From positions 1 through 45,807 of the forward strand of contig CAZGVV010000005.1 of the NCBI GenBank assembly GCA_964529155.1: a DNA stretch of 45,807 bases, in the 5' to 3' direction. A program made the position numbers and the translations under genes. Source of the stretch: CAZGVV01 sp964529155. GTDB lineage: Bacteria; Pseudomonadota; Alphaproteobacteria; Rickettsiales; SXRF01. The notes under the pieces are model-generated. The model was not told where the DNA came from and did not search any database. It was given only the letters and a program-made list of their open reading frames with translations. Within the stretch, counting starts at the first letter, position 1, and each line of letters opens with the position of its first letter. Below, piece after piece: positions 34,288-43,223 of this stretch.

Positions 34288-35417
34288 AAATAAAACGTCG
34301 TTATGTTGGCATTGTGTTAGCACTGGTCATTGCCGGTGGCGTAAGCCTGCTAATTTCGCCAGGAAAAGATAAAGCCTCTTTCCGGACCGAAGCCGCGTCC
34401 ATAGGGGATGTTGGCCAGGTGATTAGCGCAACTGGGCGTATTAATCCCGAGGAAGTGGTAACGGTGGGCACGCAAGTATCCGGGCGCATTATGGAATTGC
34501 ATATCAAAGCGAATGATACGGTGCAGAAAGACGAGCTGTTAGCCGAAATCGACCCCACCCTCCCGCAGGCGCAGCTGGAGCAAAGCAAATCCACGATGGA
34601 GAATAATTATTACGTGATGGAATTGGCGGAGCGTAATCTCAAGCGCGCGCAGGCACTTTTTGCCAAAGACTATGTGGCTCGCGTGGAAATGGAGCGCGCG
34701 CAGCAGGATTATCGCAGCAGCAAGAACGCTTACGATATTTCCAAATCACAATATGAGCGGGACAAAGCCAATGTAGGTTACACCAAAATCCGCTCGCCGG
34801 TGGACGGGGTAATCATTGAAAGCAAGGTCTCCAAAGGCCAAACCATGGCGGCAAGCTTTGAAGCGCCGGAGATGTTCAAAATCGCCAAGGATTTAACCAA
34901 AATGGTGATCGACGTGGGCTTAACCGAGGCCGATATTGGCCAGGTGAAGGTGGGCCAAGCGGTGCGGTTCAATGTGGATGCGTATCCGCAAAAAGAATTT
35001 ACCGGCACAGTGCAAACCGTGAATTTAAACCCCAATACGCAGCAAGACATTACGACCTATAGCGTCATCGTGGCGGTAGAAAATAAAGACAGGCAGCTGC
35101 TGCCGGGCATGACGGCGTATGTGAGCGTTATCTTATCGCAGCAAAAGGATGTGCTACGTGTTGCAGCATCCGGTTTACGTTTTCACCCCCCTGTGGTGCA
35201 TGCAGGTGGGCTTAAGCGTTTGTTTGGCAGCATAACGGCGGATAACTCCGAAGAAGAAAGCGATTCTCCACACGTATATATCCTTAAAAACGGCCAGCCC
35301 AAACTGGTGAATGTGTCGTTGGGTGGCAGTGATGACGCTTATGTGGAAGTAACGGGCGGCGATATTAAAGAAGGTGATTTGGTTATAACCGGCACGATCA
35401 ATGCAGGCGAGGAATAA
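34284..35417 (+). CDS. MacA-like periplasmic adaptor (HlyD/RND family)
   Basis: The product has 377 residues with an N-terminal signal-anchor (YVGIVLALVIAGGVSLLIS). Lipoyl-like halves are VTVGTQVSGRIMELHIKANDTVQKDELLAEID and GYTKIRSPVDGVIIESKVSKGQT, flanking a coiled-coil hairpin (about 90-160). A C-terminal beta-barrel/membrane-proximal domain follows. It links the MacB-type ABC transporter to TolC. Its ATG overlaps the tolC stop (ATGA), which argues for one operon. Confidence 0.9.
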   Translation: MKIKRRYVGIVLALVIAGGVSLLISPGKDKASFRTEAASIGDVGQVISATGRINPEEVVTVGTQVSGRIMELHIKANDTVQKDELLAEIDPTLPQAQLEQSKSTMENNYYVMELAERNLKRAQALFAKDYVARVEMERAQQDYRSSKNAYDISKSQYERDKANVGYTKIRSPVDGVIIESKVSKGQTMAASFEAPEMFKIAKDLTKMVIDVGLTEADIGQVKVGQAVRFNVDAYPQKEFTGTVQTVNLNPNTQQDITTYSVIVAVENKDRQLLPGMTAYVSVILSQQKDVLRVAASGLRFHPPVVHAGGLKRLFGSITADNSEEESDSPHVYILKNGQPKLVNVSLGGSDDAYVEVTGGDIKEGDLVITGTINAGEE

Positions 35418-35422
35418 GACGC

Positions 35423-36106
35423 ATGGCGCTTATTGAGCTCATCGATATTGAAAAGCGCTACGCAACCGTGGGCACCACGGGGGCTGCCTTGCACGGAGCC
35501 AATTTAAGCATAGGCCGGGGTGAGTTTATCAGCATCATGGGACCTTCCGGTTCCGGGAAATCTACTTTATTAAATTTGCTGGGTACGCTGGACCGGCCCA
35601 CCAGTGGGCAATATATATTGGATGGCAAACATACCGAGCACTGCACGGACACTGAGCTTTCCTCATTGCGGGGGCAATTAATTGGGTTCGTCTTCCAAGG
35701 ATTTAATCTGATTGGTACTCGGACTTTACTAGAAAATGTCGCGCTGCCTCTGCGCTATTTAGGTGTTTCGCATGATCATAGTGTTAAACGGGCAGAACAA
35801 TGCTTGGCGCGCGTGGGGCTTGAAAAATTAGGTAAGCGCTTGCCGGATCAGGTTTCCGGCGGCCAGCAACAACGGGCGGCGATTGCCAGGGCGCTGGTGT
35901 GCCAACCGCAATTGTTATTGGCGGATGAACCAACCGGGGCATTGGATAGTAAAACCGGCGTGGAAGTGATGGATCTTTTTCGTGAACTCCACCGGGAGTC
36001 TATTACGATTATTCTGGTAACGCATGACGCAAGCGTAGCGCAAGCTGCGGATCGTTTGGTGCAAATTAAAGACGGCACCATTGTCTATGACGGGCCGATG
36101 TACTGA
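35423..36106 (+). CDS. MacB-type ABC transporter ATP-binding protein
   Basis: The product has 227 residues. Walker A is GPSGSGKST, the Q-loop region is GFVFQGFNLIGTRT, the signature is VSGGQQQRAAIARAL, Walker B is LLLADEPTGALDS and the H-loop is LVTHD. It powers the MacB/LolD-type permease encoded next. Here ATPase and permease are separate genes, unlike E. coli macB. It starts five bases after the macA-like stop. Confidence 0.93.
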   Translation: MALIELIDIEKRYATVGTTGAALHGANLSIGRGEFISIMGPSGSGKSTLLNLLGTLDRPTSGQYILDGKHTEHCTDTELSSLRGQLIGFVFQGFNLIGTRTLLENVALPLRYLGVSHDHSVKRAEQCLARVGLEKLGKRLPDQVSGGQQQRAAIARALVCQPQLLLADEPTGALDSKTGVEVMDLFRELHRESITIILVTHDASVAQAADRLVQIKDGTIVYDGPMY

Positions 36107-36107
36107 T

Positions 36108-37343
36108 ATGAAAACACGCCGCATCTCATTGCTGTTTTTAGTACGTGAATCGATCACCTCGATTGGCGTTACCAAATTACGCACTTTTCTGGCGGTGATT
36201 GGTATTGTGATGGGGGTTGGTTCGGTTATTTTGATGGTGGCGATTGGCGCTGGCAGCCGGGCATCGGTGGAAAGTGCTTTATCCAAGCTTGGCAGCAATA
36301 TTATCAGCATCAGTAGCGCTCCACCGAATTTTCAGGTAATGCGTAAAAGCGGTTTCGCCAAACTAAAGCCACGCGACGCCATGACCATTGCCAACTTGCC
36401 GTCGATGCAAGATGCGGCACCACTTGCCATGCCCCAGTCAGTTAAAATTGCTCAAGGCCATGATAAGTGGGATGTCCAGATGCTTGGCACGACACCGGGA
36501 TTTTTTCCTATTAAAGACTGGAAATTTGCTGAAGGAGATTCATTTTCCGAAGCAGATGTCATGAGCAACCGGCGGGTGATGGTGCTCGGGAAAACCGTAG
36601 CAATGCGGGCATTTCAGGGCCAAAATGGGATTGGCCGGTCACTGCGCGTAGATAATCTTCCGTTTCAAGTCGTCGGTGTATTGGAGCCTAAGGGGCAGTC
36701 TTTGGATGGCTCGGATATGGATAATTTAATTGTCGTGCCACTTGGCGTGGCAAAACGGCTTTCACCATTTTCTTTGCGTGGAGACACGATTCCCCTGGTA
36801 ATTGCCCGGGCAAAATCACAGAAAACTATGAATTCTGCCCTGCGTGAAGTCACGGAACAATTGCGGCAACAGCAGCATCTATCGCCTAAGGATGAAAATA
36901 ACTTCTCGGTCCGAAACCTCACCTCCATCGCTCAAACCGCAACGGATACGTCTCGCACTCTTTCCTTGTTGCTCGGCGCAGTGGCGTCCATCTCCTTGGT
37001 GGTGGGCGGGATTGGCATTATGAATATCATGCTGGTAACCGTTACAGAGCGCCGCCGGGAAATAGGTATACGCCGTTCTATCGGTGCAACACAGCATGAG
37101 ATCATGCTGCAATTTCTGTTAGAGGCGGTATTGATTGCAACACTGGGGGGGCTTGGCGGATTACTGCTGGGTGTTGGCGGAGCTGCTGCAGCAGAGCGAT
37201 GGGTTGGATTGCCCGTTCAGATCAATTTATGGTCCGTAGGTGTAGCACTTGGTATTGCAGCGCTGGTGGGGACGGCGTCCGGCGTGTACCCGGCCTCACG
37301 CGCCGCGCGTATTAATCCCGTAGAAGCGCTGAGAACCCTGTAG
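36108..37343 (+). CDS. MacB-type ABC transporter permease
   Basis: The product has 411 residues from the ATG at 36108, one base after the ATPase stop. The first membrane helix (FLAVIGIVMGVGSVILMVAIG) precedes a large periplasmic MacB_PCD domain (about 50-270). An FtsX-like C-terminal core follows: LLGAVASISLVVGGIGIMNIMLVTVTERRREIG, a conserved coupling region, then two helices (IATLGGLGGLLLGVGG, ALGIAALVGTASGVYPASRAA). It exports a macrolide, peptide or lipid-linked substrate through TolC; the substrate is not predictable. Confidence 0.92.
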   Translation: MKTRRISLLFLVRESITSIGVTKLRTFLAVIGIVMGVGSVILMVAIGAGSRASVESALSKLGSNIISISSAPPNFQVMRKSGFAKLKPRDAMTIANLPSMQDAAPLAMPQSVKIAQGHDKWDVQMLGTTPGFFPIKDWKFAEGDSFSEADVMSNRRVMVLGKTVAMRAFQGQNGIGRSLRVDNLPFQVVGVLEPKGQSLDGSDMDNLIVVPLGVAKRLSPFSLRGDTIPLVIARAKSQKTMNSALREVTEQLRQQQHLSPKDENNFSVRNLTSIAQTATDTSRTLSLLLGAVASISLVVGGIGIMNIMLVTVTERRREIGIRRSIGATQHEIMLQFLLEAVLIATLGGLGGLLLGVGGAAAAERWVGLPVQINLWSVGVALGIAALVGTASGVYPASRAARINPVEALRTL

Positions 37344-37415
37344 ATTTACTATCTATTTGCTTTTTGCAAAAAAAAGGTTTTTGATACAGGCACTTTCAAC
37401 CAACCGGAGGTTCCT

Positions 37416-37778
37416 ATGTTTCGTCTATTTACCATGCTTGGCTTACTGGTCACTTTAGTGCTTGGCACGCAAGTTTTTGCCGCCACACTGACTGACCAAC
37501 AAAAAATTGATGCTCTGCTTAATAGTTTTACCACAAGCAATGTAACGCTTATCCGCAATGGCGAAGAACATGACGGCGCCTATGCCCGCCAGCATTTCCA
37601 AGATAAACTCAAAGAAACCAAAGATGTTGCCACAGCGGAAGATTTTATCACCAAAGTTGCAAGCAAATCCAGCCATACGGGTGAGGCATATCAAATTAAG
37701 CTGAAAGACGGCACAAAAGTAGACAGCAATACCTGGTTGCACACGCAATTGAGCGCTATTGAAAAGAAAAGCAAATAG
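37416..37778 (+). CDS. DUF5329 (YfeK-like) exported protein
   Basis: The product has 120 residues with a signal peptide (LGLLVTLVLGTQVFA). The mature domain LIRNGEEHDGAYARQHFQDK, then TAEDFITKVASKSSHTGEAY and IKLKDGTKV, matches the DUF5329/YfeK pattern. Function is unknown. GGAGG lies six bases before the ATG. It follows the efflux operon by 72 bases and probably has its own promoter. Confidence 0.78.
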   Translation: MFRLFTMLGLLVTLVLGTQVFAATLTDQQKIDALLNSFTTSNVTLIRNGEEHDGAYARQHFQDKLKETKDVATAEDFITKVASKSSHTGEAYQIKLKDGTKVDSNTWLHTQLSAIEKKSK

Positions 37779-37788
37779 CTTACTAAAA

Positions 37789-37822
37789 ATGCAGTGCTGC
37801 AAATAATTATGCAGCACTGCAT
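37789..37822. terminator. Bidirectional hairpin between DUF5329 gene and flgH
   Basis: A perfect 12-base inverted repeat (ATGCAGTGCTGC / GCAGCACTGCAT, 10-base loop) lies between convergent genes. Five T follow the stem on the minus strand, so it ends the flgF-flgG-flgA-flgH transcript well; the plus-strand tail is weaker. Confidence 0.7.
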
Positions 37823-37834
37823 TTGCTGATTATC

Positions 37835-38587
37835 CTAGAACGGCGATAATATCTCAATCATCTGATTACCCCAGCGTGGCTGTTGCATATCCATTAGCTG
37901 ACCATGGCCACCGTAGGTGATACGCGCTTCAGCAATTTGTGTTGAATCCACCGTATTATCAGGCGTGATGTCTTGTGGGCGTACAACACCTTTCACGGCA
38001 ATTTCACGCATTTCGTAATTCATTTGGATCTCTTCTTTCCCTTCAATCACCAAATTTCCATTTGGCAATACCTGGGTAACCAGCGCCGCCACTTGCGTTT
38101 GAATTTGATCCTGACGGGTAATTTTGCCACCGCTTTTTACGTCATGGTTACTGGTAACATCTAACAAATTAGTGGGGCTACCATTACGGGAAAATCCTCT
38201 GGCAATTCGGTTTTCAAGTCCAGCTACTGCAGGCAACGCTGAATTCTCGCTTACCTGACGCTTAGCTTGGCCTTGGTTATCTGAGAGGATTTTATCATTG
38301 ATTTTAATGGTTACTTTTAAGATATCCCCTGTTCTGCTGGCGCGTTGGTCACGGAAAAATGAACGTGAACCAGGCTGCCACAATGAATTAACGTAATGTT
38401 CCGCAGGTGCTTTTTGTTCAGGCAACGGCCATGACATAGGCTGATAATCAGGCTGACGCGTAGGATCGACCACAGCGGCATGTGCAGGTGGATTACCGAT
38501 ATTTTCTATTTTGCTTAAGGTTGTGCCGCACCCCGAAAGCATGCTAGCTACGAGCAATCCATAAAAAGGTGAATTAATTTTCCGCAT
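37835..38587 (-). CDS. flgH: Flagellar L-ring protein FlgH
   Basis: The product has 250 residues and is the outer-membrane lipoprotein forming the L-ring bushing of the flagellar rod. The lipobox is LSGC (Cys20). Family motifs include SLWQPGSRSFFRDQRASRTGDIL and the VLPNGNLVIEGKEEI segment, with GVVRPQDITPDNTV and the C-terminal ARITYGGHGQL. The start overlaps the flgA stop region. Confidence 0.95.
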   Translation of the reverse strand: MRKINSPFYGLLVASMLSGCGTTLSKIENIGNPPAHAAVVDPTRQPDYQPMSWPLPEQKAPAEHYVNSLWQPGSRSFFRDQRASRTGDILKVTIKINDKILSDNQGQAKRQVSENSALPAVAGLENRIARGFSRNGSPTNLLDVTSNHDVKSGGKITRQDQIQTQVAALVTQVLPNGNLVIEGKEEIQMNYEMREIAVKGVVRPQDITPDNTVDSTQIAEARITYGGHGQLMDMQQPRWGNQMIEILSPF

Positions 38588-39323
38588 GGGCTACTCCTAC
38601 CGGTAGTATTGACACAACATTGCTGCTTTCCACCACGGCACGTATTGTTTGGTGACTGTTCAAATTACGAACTTCGATTACATCGCCTTTTGCTCCTTGC
38701 GTAAGGGCTTGACCGGTGGTGGTGATTTCTAATGCTCCACTGCGATAAATCATTTGCACAACAGCGCTTTTTTTCAAGATTGCCGGGGTTGCAAGCTCGC
38801 TTACACGCACTGGCCGGTGAGCCGAAATTCCGTTACGTGCTGCCTGGCCGATAAGCTGGTTTATGTCACTTACTACATCGGTTCGGGTACGAGCGACTGG
38901 GAAATCCAGATAATCAATATCTTCCTTGGCAATCACATCCCCTGAACGCAGTGAGCGCTTTAATATGGGAAGTGTCGTCATTTCCTGGAAACGTCCGGCA
39001 ATAGGCATAGCAGTTAGTACATTGCCATTTTGTGCCATCACCATCAGGTTTGCTTGCCAGCGACCAGACGCTTTATCTGCTGATAAGCTGGTAATGCGTG
39101 GCGTAACCGGCGCCTGGCTTTCATATATACGCGCATGTTGTCCAACCATATCTACGGATAGATGGTCCCCCGCCCCTGCGCCCGTAAGCGCTGTGGCTAC
39201 GGCTTGCTCGACATCTTTGGCAGCCAATGTATAGGGCGCAGGAATAGTATTGCCATCGACCAGAGGTTCTGCCTGTGCGGCCCCACTGAGCAATACAAGA
39301 AAAAGAATAAGATATTTCAACAT
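38574..39323 (-). CDS. flgA: Flagellar P-ring assembly chaperone FlgA
   Basis: The product has 249 residues with a signal peptide (LKYLILFLVLLSGAAQA). The C-terminal SAF domain is evident: LKRSLRSGDVIAKEDIDYLDF, then ARNGISAHRPVRVSEL and the final strand pair GDVIEVRNLNSHQTIRAVV. It is needed for P-ring (FlgI) assembly in the periplasm. flgI itself is not in the window. It is co-directional with flgG and flgH. Confidence 0.92.
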   Translation of the reverse strand: MLKYLILFLVLLSGAAQAEPLVDGNTIPAPYTLAAKDVEQAVATALTGAGAGDHLSVDMVGQHARIYESQAPVTPRITSLSADKASGRWQANLMVMAQNGNVLTAMPIAGRFQEMTTLPILKRSLRSGDVIAKEDIDYLDFPVARTRTDVVSDINQLIGQAARNGISAHRPVRVSELATPAILKKSAVVQMIYRSGALEITTTGQALTQGAKGDVIEVRNLNSHQTIRAVVESSNVVSILPVGVAHAEN

Positions 39324-39343
39324 ACGCTTTTATATTCCTTTTA

Positions 39344-40109
39344 TTAGGTGATGCTTTGTTGCAAGGTTTGCTGCATTTCATCAGCCTTGGTAATAACTTT
39401 AGTATTAAATTCATAGGCGCGCTGGGCACGGATAAGATTGGTGATTTCCGTTACGGGGTCCACGTTGGAAGATTCCAAAAATCCTTGCTGTATAGAACCG
39501 AATTGCTGTTGATTCGGATTCCCTTGAATAGGGTTTCCTGAAGCCTGCGTTTCTAGGAATAAATTGCTCCCAATAGCCTGCAGCCCTGCCTGGTTCACAA
39601 ATACCGCCAATTGCATCTGGCCAAGGTTTTGCGGATTTATCTGCCCGTTCAAAGTAGCAAATACTTCGCCCGATTTATCGATGCTTACGCTAACTGCGTC
39701 TTGCGGAACCGTGATGCTGGGGGAAAGCAAATAACCGTCTGCCGTAACAATTTCACCGTTCGCACTTAGTTGAAACGTACCGCTACGGGTATAGGCAATG
39801 GTTCCATCTGGCAATTGTATCTGGAAATAACCATCACCTTGCACCNNNNNNNNNNGTGGTATTTCGATAAATGGAGGCCACTTTAACCCCAAGCCCAAGC
39901 TGAATACCAGTGGGCACAATGGTGCCGGAATCCGATGAATTGACCCCCACACGACGAAGATTTTGATAAATCAGGTCAGAGAACTCAGGGCGTTGTAGCT
40001 TATACGCAGTGGTATTGATGTTCGCCAAGTTCTGTGAAATCACATCTACAAACAATTGCTGGGCTTGCACACCGGTTGCAGCGATATCAAGTGCTCTCAT
40101 CGTACTCAT
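39344..40109 (-). CDS. flgG: Flagellar distal rod protein FlgG (10-N gap inside)
   Basis: This is the distal rod subunit. The N-terminus STMRALDIAATGVQAQQLFVD, then SQNLANINTTAYKLQRPEF, and the C-terminal ESSNVDPVTEITNLIRAQRAYE are diagnostic. The N run at 39846-39855 lies just after SIYRNT and before VQGDGYF. Family alignment implies about 14 missing residues (the segment ending in LDIA). The flanking frames are consistent with a missing length that is a multiple of three. Otherwise intact. Confidence 0.94.
39846..39855. other. Assembly gap (10 N) inside flgG
   Basis: Ten N replacing roughly 42 bases expected from FlgG alignment. Confidence 0.98.
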
Positions 40110-40145
40110 TGGGCAAGTTCCTTATGCTGATAATTCAATGCCATA

Positions 40146-40859
40146 TTACTGGGTCCACCCTTGGGCAGCCTTGCTTTCTAAATCGTAAACAATCTGAATG
40201 ATTTTTCCGCTTTCTTCCACACTATGGGTAATGTCCAGCAAATGCGTCATTTCAAGCACGGGCTGAACATTTGAACCTTCGAGGGCCCCCTGTACAACAC
40301 GGGCATTCAGTGCAGGCTGCGGCGTTGCATCCGTAGTAAAAAGCCTGTCTCCCAGTTTTTTCATATTTTGTTGATTAGCAAAACTGACCAGATCGATAAA
40401 ACCACGCTGCTCACCGTTTACGCTGATATTACCCATCGCACCAATGGTGATATTTTTATCATCCGGATTAAACCGAATGGTTTGTGCTCCCGGATCAAGA
40501 ATTGGATAATTATCCTGTGTAACCAATGTGCCTGACGTATCAATTTTAAAATTTCCACCACGCGTATAACGCACACCAGCCGGTGTCTGCACGACAAAAT
40601 AACCATCACCATTGATTGCAAAATCCAAGGTATTGCCTGTTGCAGTCAGAGAACCTTGCTCTAAATTGCGATACGTAGAAATGTCATGCGCGAAAGCCAT
40701 TTTTCCGCGCCCATTATCTTGCACCATATAGGAATCAAACATGGTGTGTGATGTTTGGTATGCTGTGGTATTAGAATTAGCCATATTATTAGACGTGACT
40801 TCCAAATCACGCAGCATGGCCATTTGCCGGGAAAGTGTGAGATAAATACTGTTGTCCAT
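40146..40859 (-). CDS. flgF: Flagellar proximal rod protein FlgF
   Basis: The product has 237 residues from the ATG at 40859, chosen because MDNSIYLTLSRQMAMLRDLE begins the conserved family sequence; the longer ORF upstream of it is antisense to fliL. Rod motif SNNMANSNTTAYQ and the C-terminal EGSNVQPVLEMTHLLDITHSVEES fit FlgF. It is the first gene of the flgF-flgG-flgA-flgH operon. Confidence 0.93.
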   Translation of the reverse strand: MDNSIYLTLSRQMAMLRDLEVTSNNMANSNTTAYQTSHTMFDSYMVQDNGRGKMAFAHDISTYRNLEQGSLTATGNTLDFAINGDGYFVVQTPAGVRYTRGGNFKIDTSGTLVTQDNYPILDPGAQTIRFNPDDKNITIGAMGNISVNGEQRGFIDLVSFANQQNMKKLGDRLFTTDATPQPALNARVVQGALEGSNVQPVLEMTHLLDITHSVEESGKIIQIVYDLESKAAQGWTQ

Positions 40860-40899
40860 TACGCCTGACTCCAAATGTGTCTGGCGGTTAAATGCATAA

Positions 40900-40920
40900 A
40901 TCATGCCAACTACGCATGAT
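40900..40920. promoter_or_regulatory. Inverted repeat in the divergent flgF/fliL promoter region
   Basis: ATCATGC and GCATGAT, separated by 7 bases, form a perfect inverted repeat abutting a plus-strand TATAAT (40920-40925). No good -35 is visible. It is a candidate operator shared by the two divergent flagellar operons. Confidence 0.4.
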
Positions 40921-41016
40921 ATAATTTCATTGCAATTTGAATGTATCGCAGGTTGCAGAAATGGAGTGCCTGAGTTATAAGCATAGCGATTTGATTTCAC
41001 CCAATAAGAGGGCGCT

Positions 41017-41571
41017 ATGGCAAACAAAGAAGCAGACAACGCGGAAGACACCAAACCCGCAGAAGACGGTGAATTACCGGAAGGTGAAGTCGCAGCGGAA
41101 GGCGGAAAAAGTAAGAAAAAATTGATTATTATAGCGGCGGGCGTTTTAGTGCTTCTTATTGCTATAGGCGCAGGCGCATTTTTCATGCTTGGCCATAAAT
41201 CACAACATAGTGAGGGCGAAAACGCAGAAAGCCATGGCGGTAGTAACAGTGAAGCTAAAATAGAGCAGCCTGTTTATTTTGACTTACCGCAAATGTTAGT
41301 TAATTTAAATACAAGCGGCAAACAAACCAGCTTTATCAAAACCACCATTACACTTGAAATAGCCAGCAAGGAAGAAGTCCCACTGGTGGAAGCGAATTTG
41401 CCCCGCCTGATGGATAGCTATAATAGCTTTTTGCGTGAAATGCGGTCCACCGACTTATATGGTTCGGCAGGAATGTACCGCCTGCGTGAGGAAATGCTTT
41501 CACGCGCCAACACGGTTCTTGCGCCTGTTAAGGTAAAAGACGTACTGTTCCGCGAAATATTGGTGCAATGA
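41017..41571 (+). CDS. fliL: Flagellar basal-body associated protein FliL
   Basis: The product has 184 residues. An acidic N-terminus and Lys cluster (GGKSKKK) precede one membrane helix (LIIIAAGVLVLLIAIGAGAFF). The periplasmic stomatin-like domain follows (YFDLPQMLVNLNTSGK, then EANLPRLMDSYNSFLREM and YRLREEMLSRANTVLAP). It associates with the stator around the motor. AGAGGG lies five bases before the ATG. It heads the fliL-fliM-DUF6468-MotE operon. Confidence 0.93.
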   Translation: MANKEADNAEDTKPAEDGELPEGEVAAEGGKSKKKLIIIAAGVLVLLIAIGAGAFFMLGHKSQHSEGENAESHGGSNSEAKIEQPVYFDLPQMLVNLNTSGKQTSFIKTTITLEIASKEEVPLVEANLPRLMDSYNSFLREMRSTDLYGSAGMYRLREEMLSRANTVLAPVKVKDVLFREILVQ

Positions 41572-41648
41572 TGTGCTGTATTCTTAACCATAAAGGTTGG
41601 TACGCTAATTGCTGTAACGCCTGCAGGATGATAGTCTAGGAATAATCA

Positions 41649-42671
41649 ATGGCTGATACGCCCGAAGAAACGCAAGAACCCGCCGCCACTGAGAGCGGAA
41701 CGCCTGAGCGTGTCTTAAATCAGAATGAAATAGACACGCTGCTCGGTTTTGAAAACAATGGTGAAAGCGAGCAATTCTCCGGCATACGTGCGATTCTAGA
41801 CAAATCGCTGATGGCATATGAAAAACTGCCGATGATTGAGGTGGTATTTGATCGCATGGTTCGCCAGCTTTCCACTTCACTGCGCTTATTTACCTCGGAC
41901 AACGTGGATGTCGGCTTAGACTCTATGACATCATTGCGTTTTGATGATTATTTGAATTCTATCCCACTCCCCGCACTTCTTGTGGTGTTTCGTGCTGTGG
42001 AATGGGAAAACTTTGGCCTGGTTACCGTAGACAGCAGCCTTATTTATACCATGGTGGATATTTTGCTGGGTGGCCGCCGCAGTTCGCGCGCGGTACGTGT
42101 GGAAGGCCGGCCTTACACTACCATTGAGCAGGATTTGGTGAAACGCTTGGTGGACGTTGTACTGACGGATATGAGCTCTGCATTTGAGCCTCTCTCGCCG
42201 GCTACCTTCCAATTTGAGCGCTTAGAAACCAACCCGCGTTTTGCCACCATTACACGCCCCGCCAACGCAGCACTCCTGGTGCGCCTGCGTGTTGATATCG
42301 AAGAGCGTAGCGGAATTATTGAAATGTTATTACCCCATGCCACGCTTGAACCCATTCGGGATTTACTGTTGCAAATGTTCATGGGGGAAAAATTTGGCCA
42401 GGATACGGTATGGGAAAAGCATTTAGGCAAAGAATTGCGTAACACAGAGGTTTATTTGGAAGCAGTATTAGACGAAAAAGAAATTACATTGGGCGATGTG
42501 ATGCGGTTTCGTGTAGGATCAACCTTGCTTCTGGACTGCATGCCTGATGATGAGATCGCACTTAAATGCGGTGGTGTTACGGTGTCACGCGGGAAATTAG
42601 GCCGCGTGGGAGATCAGATGGCGGTAGCGGTGAGTGAGTCGATGGTACAACGGCAGAAGGAGTCTTCGTAA
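41649..42671 (+). CDS. fliM: Flagellar motor switch protein FliM
   Basis: The product has 340 residues, a C-ring subunit that binds CheY-P. The N-terminal LNQNEIDTLLGF is the FliM signature. The conserved middle is MVRQLSTSLRLFTSDNVDV, then FRAVEWENFGLVTVDSSLIYTMVDILLGG. The SpoA/FliN-like C-terminal domain contains LGDVMRFRVGSTLLLDC. The stop overlaps the next ATG by one base. Confidence 0.95.
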   Translation: MADTPEETQEPAATESGTPERVLNQNEIDTLLGFENNGESEQFSGIRAILDKSLMAYEKLPMIEVVFDRMVRQLSTSLRLFTSDNVDVGLDSMTSLRFDDYLNSIPLPALLVVFRAVEWENFGLVTVDSSLIYTMVDILLGGRRSSRAVRVEGRPYTTIEQDLVKRLVDVVLTDMSSAFEPLSPATFQFERLETNPRFATITRPANAALLVRLRVDIEERSGIIEMLLPHATLEPIRDLLLQMFMGEKFGQDTVWEKHLGKELRNTEVYLEAVLDEKEITLGDVMRFRVGSTLLLDCMPDDEIALKCGGVTVSRGKLGRVGDQMAVAVSESMVQRQKESS

Positions 42672-43216
42672 TGATGTTTTTGGATTTTGGAATTAATATA
42701 GCAGTAGCGGCGCTGCTTATAATCACCATACTCTATTGCTGGAGTTTAAATAAGCGCATTCAAGTGCTTCAGGACGGCCGGGGCGATTTGGCCCGTTTAC
42801 TTAAGCATTTTGACGAATCCACCATGCGCGCCTCTGACAGCATCGCCTCCTTACAAGCTGCCAGCCGAAAACTGGGGGAAACCGTACAAAATCGTATCGA
42901 TAAAGCGAATTTGGTAGCAGATGATTTGATGTTTTTAGTCGAACGCGCCGCAAAATTGTCGGACCAGCTTGAAGCAGGTCTTGCCGCTCGTAAAGCGGCC
43001 GATGCCGCACTTCATACTAATTTACGCCCAGCAGCGCCAGCCCAACCCAAACCTGCTGCGCCGAGATTGCCCCCCACACAAGCAGATGGCAAAGCATTAC
43101 TGGAAGCGCTGGCTACACGCACTACAAGTGACCCTGCGCTCCGGGGTCAGCGGGCTTCTCCTCAAACAAGGCCACGCGTAGAGCAAGAACTTCTTGATCT
43201 GATTAAGGCAAGGTAG
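42671..43216 (+). CDS. DUF6468 protein, membrane-anchored coiled coil
   Basis: The product has 181 residues. One N-terminal membrane helix (IAVAALLIITILYCWSL) precedes a coiled coil (NKRIQVLQDGRGDLARLLKHFDE, then SLQAASRKLGETVQNRIDKANLVADDL) matching DUF6468. The C-terminus is Pro/Ala-rich and disordered. It is found between fliM and MotE-like genes in alphaproteobacteria, suggesting a motor or stator accessory role; the mechanism is unknown. Confidence 0.8.
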   Translation: MMFLDFGINIAVAALLIITILYCWSLNKRIQVLQDGRGDLARLLKHFDESTMRASDSIASLQAASRKLGETVQNRIDKANLVADDLMFLVERAAKLSDQLEAGLAARKAADAALHTNLRPAAPAQPKPAAPRLPPTQADGKALLEALATRTTSDPALRGQRASPQTRPRVEQELLDLIKAR

Positions 43217-43223
43217 ATCGCGC

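Noticed and set aside
37343..37415. Possible terminator with a poly-A/T stretch after the MacB-type permease
   Set aside because: The stem is short and A/T only (CTTTTTG/CAAAAAAAAG); too weak to call.
40860..41186. N-terminal extension of FlgF by 109 codons
   Set aside because: It is antisense to the fliL coding region and the conserved FlgF N-terminus begins at 40859.
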